Positions 12,501-18,500 of a DNA stretch of 64,000 nucleotides are shown one piece after another; positions within the stretch are counted from its first letter, which is position 1; every line of letters starts with the position of its first letter. Location: positions 5,414,912-5,478,911 of the forward strand of contig JASFXZ010000014.1 of the NCBI GenBank assembly GCA_032209605.1, given 5' to 3'. Below the pieces are notes generated by a model, which saw only the letters and a program-made list of their open reading frames with translations, did no database searches and was not told where the DNA came from. The translations under genes and the position numbers were made by a program. The DNA is from Mactromeris polynyma. Lineage: Eukaryota > Mollusca > Bivalvia > Venerida > Mactridae.

Positions 12501-15500
12501 GATTATCCGTACACCGATTTCGTTTCGTTTGTAAAGTAAAATTACACAGTTATACAAATAGTTCAGATGTTACAGTTATACAAATAGTTCAGATGTTACA
12601 CAGTTATACAAATAGTTCAGATGTTACACAGTTATACACATAGTTCAGGTGTTACACAGTTATACACATAGTTCAGATGTTACACAGTTATACACATAGT
12701 TCAGATGTTACACAGTTATACACATAGTTCAGATGTTACACAGTTATACAAATAGTTCAGATGTTACACAGTTATACAAATAGTTCAGATGTTACACAGT
12801 TACACACAGTTCAGGTGTTACACAGTTATACACATAGTTCAGATGTTACACAGTTATACACATAGTTCAGATGTTACACAGTTATACACATAGTTCAGAT
12901 GTTACACAGTTATACAAATAGTTCAGATGTTACACAGTTATACAAATAGTTCAGATGTTACACAGTTATACAAATAGTTCAGATGTTACACAGTTATACA
13001 AATAGTTCAGATGTTACAGTTATACAAATAGTTCAGATGTTACACAGTTATACAAATAGTTCAGATGTTACACAGTTATACACATAGTTCAGATGTTACA
13101 CAGTTATACAAATAGTTCAGATGTTACACAGTTATACAAATAGTTCAGATGTTACACAGTTATACAAATAGTTCAGATGTTACACAGTTATACAAATAGT
13201 TCAGATGTTACACAGTTATACAAATAGTTCAGATGTTACAGTTATACAAATAGTTCAGATGTTACACAGTTATACAAATAGTTCAGATGTTACACAGTTA
13301 TACACATAGTTCAGGTGTAAACAAGAAACATGTCAGCAGTAATGGAAGCTATGACAAATTTTGTCAAATCTATACAACTATAACGAAATGTCGCTGTATC
13401 GATATAACGAAGTAAATCTACAGTTCCACAAAAATTCGTTAAAAACGTGTTCCTCTGTATATAATTATAATAACAATCAGGTTAATGTCTGACATATCTT
13501 GCCGGCACCTCTGTCCCTCCCGGAAAGCCAAGCTATATGATTCCTAAACATTGCCAAGTAAATGCCCTCCCTCAATGTATTGTTATCTATCCGAAACAAT
13601 GGAGTATCTTATGCCCACGTTCCGGATCGTTATTCGGATTTCAATGTGGTACAAATACATACAAGTGATATAACGCGAAGCAGGGAATGCCACATTCATA
13701 CATCCGAACTCCCCCAAGACAGATTTAGACAACATAACTTGGAAGAGACACAGAAAGGGAATGGTGTTTTCTTTTGTTTTCATCGGGTTTTACACCGTTT
13801 TACATGTTCAGCTATAAACGGCGGTCAATTGACCTAACCAGTTTTCCTGGATTAATTATCAACCAGTTACTAGCACGCAATTGACAATTTGTGGGGAACA
13901 TGATCGTAGCCAATGCCACGGAAGAACATAACCTGCTAAACCCGGGAATTGAACCGGATGAATCCAGCGCTCTACCAACTGACCTAGCCGGGCGGGCGCA
14001 CAGGGAAGGACTGAAAAAAGTACCGACCGGACCAGGAGGCACACACATGGAGGGAACGCAAAAACAAGTCCAAAATAAGAAACAAATACATGTACTTGTG
14101 TATTTTACTCACTCGGTACTTTCATCAAGGTCTGTCGAGTTTTGCTCATCATATTCATCAATATAATAACTCCATTCGTCATAATAGTACGTAAAATCAA
14201 TATATGTGTAGTTGTCAGTACTCGGTAGAATGTCGTTAGTGTCCGCTATACTGTACGTTTCTGCGTCTTTTTCTACCATCTCAACAATATCTGTATAATT
14301 CATTTCTTCCAACGCCGTATCATTAAAAAGGTCAGCATGTCTTTTCACTTTTGATGGCGTTTGTTTATTCTTGCTTTTCCGTTTCTGAATTAAGGTAGAC
14401 TTGTGTTTAACGTATGTCAACTTGAAGTGCACGACTATCTCCCCTGTACATTCCAATCCCCCGTATTTAGTTATTCGGGTTCTATGGCAATTTTCGACAC
14501 TCGCATCGCATTAATACGAAAACTACTAATTTCCGGAAGTGGCGCAAGAATAACAGGTAAGTGAATTGGTTAAAAATAGTTCAACATCTGAACGTAACCT
14601 GCATAACATACTCAATACTGGTAGTAACCATTACAGCGCAATTAAATTTAACGGTTCGACAACGGACAAATATATTTCGAACTTTCTGTGAATCTGGCAG
14701 TGTTCAACACCGAACATCTCAGTTCTTTCAGCGCTGAATAAAGGAATAGTCAGTGCAATTTACCTTACAGTGCCCCCACCGATCACGTGTTGTTTTACAA
14801 ACATGGTTATAAATAGCTTTTGGAATAGTCAATACAAAACTTAGAGTGTGCAAGGGTTCTATAAAACTTAATATGTATATATCAGTTGTATGTCCATTCC
14901 AGTAGAAATAGTGCTGAGTCAAGCTTAATCGCTATACAATCTATCCTTTTCAATATGTTAACTGGCCAACTGAATCACGTGAATAGTTCTATCTCGTCAA
15001 TTTACATTTAATGGACGGGTCCCAATGTTTGGGCGGATATTATGTAACAGTTGTATAGCCATCTTTTTCTGTAGTTGTTAAGAAAATCTTGTACAATAAC
15101 ATGTCAAAAACGTCCTGCCGACATCAAACTAGTGTAATAAAAAACTTTCTTTCATTACGACGAAGAGTTATAAATGTAAGTTTAATCATTGCTTTTCAAT
15201 TCGTAGGCTCTATATTAAATTGTTTATATATTTATAATTATATCACAGTACGTATTCGGGTATCTGAGACCGTTCGCCTTAGGTTCGGAAAGTCGCTATA
15301 ACCTCTCTTCAACATCAGTATTACGTTTCTGTGGTAGCAAGTTACTAATATTTTAACTTCTCTTAAGCAACAACATCTTAAAAATAGCCAAAATGTGCGT
15401 CTCTAAAAAGGTACGGCTCTGAAAACTTAGCGCTGTTTACACACACCGGTAGTTGTTGCGGCAAGGAAATGTTTGTCATACCTTTGGGTAGATCGTTTCT

Positions 15501-18500
15501 TTCAGTATAGGTGACAGATAAAGTTGCGACTTCCGTATCGGGTTCATGTTGCAGAATGAAATGGCGGGAAATTGTAGTTCACTAAAGTCCAGGGACACTG
15601 TGGTTTGGATTGGATAGGATTGGTACGTACTGAAGAACACATAGCGGATATTATATACATGTACTAGTCAAAAGTGCTGACCCGCAGTACTATGTCACAC
15701 AGTATACAAGAAGTGCTGACCTGCCAGTACTATGTCACACAGTATACAAGAAGTGCTGACCTGCCAGTACTATGTCACACAGTATACAAGAAGTGCTGAC
15801 CTGCCAGTACTATGTCACACAGTATACAAGAAGTGCTGACCTGCCAGTACTATGTCACACAGTATACAAGAAGTGCTGACCTGCCAGTACTATGTCACAC
15901 AGTATACAAGAAGTGCTGACCTGCCAGTACTATGTCACACAGTATACAAGAAGTGCTGACCTGCCAGTACTATGTCACACAGTATACAAGAAGTGCTGAC
16001 CTGCCAGTACTATGTCACACAGTATACAAGAAGTGCTGACCTGCCAGTACTATGTCACACAGTATACAAGAAGTGCTGACCTGTCAGTACTATGTCACAC
16101 AGTATACAAGAAAAGCTCGTACTAATGGGGCTACAATAACCGCGAATAACTACTTGAATGAGTTAGTAAATTCATACGTTAATATAGCAGAACATTTAGT
16201 CGTTATTCAATCTCGTCCTTTATTTCTTCAAAAGGTAGGAACCTATGCAAGAATGCATCACTGGCTTGGTGTATGGATGGAAATATCCGGCTCTCCGGTA
16301 ACTCTACTTTACGCCATTAAAACGCAACTTCACACCATTTAATATAGGCCAGTGAAAATTAAATTATTGGGGAAAAATGCACAGAAATCATTTTAGTGGA
16401 TTTGTGTCATATAAGGCATCACATTAAATATACTAAAAGTATAGAACAATCACACGGTGCAAAATGTGATTTTTGGGGTAAAATGGTTGAAAATTTAAAA
16501 AGAATGGGAATTTCTGGAATTTGTCAATAATATGTATGTCAAATTTTGCAATAAAACTACCAGAATTACTATATTTAATAGAAATTGCATACAGTACAAA
16601 ATACCTAAAGTATAGAAACATTGTACCATGCGATTTTTAGGGTAAATTTAAAAAAAATAATTGCCTATAACTATGTCAAATTTTCCAATAAAACTAACAG
16701 TACAAAATACCTTAAGTATAGATACATTGTAACGAGTGAAATGTGATTTTTGGAGTAGAACCTTTAGAAAAATAACCAAAAACATGGGAAATTGATGGAA
16801 TTTGCCAATAACAATGTCAGAATTTGCAATAAAACTACCAGAAATACTATATTTAATAGATATTATAATACAGTACAAAATACCTTAATTATAGATACAT
16901 TGTAACGAGTGAAATGTGATTTTTGGGGTAAAACCTTTAGAAAAATAACCAAAAACATGGGAAATTGATGGAATTTGCCAATAACTATGTCAAATTTTGC
17001 AATAAAACTACCAGAAATACTATATTTAATAGATATTATAATACAGTACAAAATACCTTAAGTATAGATACATTGTAACGAGTGAAATGTGATTTTTGGG
17101 GTAAAACCTTTAGAAAAATAACCAAAAACATGGGAAATTTATGGAATTTGCCAATAACAATGTCAAATTTTGCAATAAAACTACCAGAAATACTATATTT
17201 AATAGATATTATAATACAGTACAAAATACCTTAAGTATAGATACATTGTAACGAGTGAAATGTGATTTTTGGGGTAAAACCTTTAGAAAAATAACCAAAA
17301 ACATGGGAAATTTATTGAATTTGCCAATAACTATGTCAAATTTTGCAATAAAACTACCAGAATTACATTATGTAATAAATATTATATTACAATACATAAT
17401 ACTTAAAGTATAGAAACATTGTGCCGTGTGAAATGTGATTTTTGGGTTAAAACCTTTAAAAAAATAACCAAAAACATGGGAATTTTTGGAATTTGCCAAT
17501 AACTAAGTCAAATTTTGCAATAAAACTACCAGAAATACTATATTTAATAGATATTATAATACAGTACAAAATACCTTAAGTATAGATACATTGTAACGAG
17601 TGAAATGTGATTTTTGGGGTAAAACCTTTAGAAAAATAACCAAAAACATGGGAAATTTATTGAATTTGCCAATAACTATGTCAAATTTTGCAATAAAACT
17701 ACCAGAATTACATTATGTAATAAATATTATATTACAATACATAATACTTAAAGTATAGAAACATTGTGCCGTGTGAAATGTGATTTTTGGGTTAAAACCT
17801 TTAAAACAATAACCAAAAACATGGGAATTTTTGGAATTTGCCAATAACTAAGTCAAATTTTGCAATAAAACTACCAGAAATACTATATTTAATAGATATT
17901 ATAATACAGTACAAAATACCTTAAGTATAGAAACATTGTGCCGTGTGAAATGTGATTTTTGGGTTAAAACCTTTAAAAAAATAACCAAAAACATGGGAAT
18001 TTTTGGAATTTGCCAATAACTAAGTCAAATTTTGCAATAAAACTACCAGAAATACTATATTTAATAGATATTATAGTACAGTACAAACTACCTTAAGTAT
18101 AGAAACATTGTGCCGTGTGAAATGTGATTTTTGGGTTAAAACCTTTAAAAAAATAACCAAAAACATGGGAATTTTTGGAATTTGCCAATAACTAAGTCAA
18201 ATTTTGCAATAAAACTACCAGAAATACTATATTTAATAGATATTATAATACAGTACAAAATACCTTAAGTATAGAAACATTGTGCCGTGTGAAATGTGAT
18301 TTTTGGGTTAAAACCTTTAAAAAAATAACCAAAAACATGGGAATTTTTGGAATTTGCCAATAACTAAGTCAAATTTTGCAATAAAACTACCAGAAATACT
18401 ATATTTAATAGATATTATAGTACAGTACAAACTACCTTAAGTATAGAAACATTGTGCCGTGTGAAATGTGATTTTTGGGTTAAAACCTTCAAAAAAATAA

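Noticed and set aside
13562..13837. 91-codon plus-strand frame
   Set aside because: Overlaps the SINE tail and intron 3 in antisense; no protein features.
14385..14529. Thrombospondin type-1-like piece (KYGGLECTGE) upstream of exon 3
   Set aside because: It has the flavour of a TSP1 end but lies before the best acceptor of exon 3, is not preceded by a WSxW segment, and would break phase with exon 2.
14484..15285. Possible plus-strand small gene with exons 14484-14556 (donor CAG|GTAAGT) and 15073-15174
   Set aside because: Splice sites look good and phases agree, but the peptides match no family I know and the region is antisense to intron 2 and the upstream frame of a well-supported channel gene.
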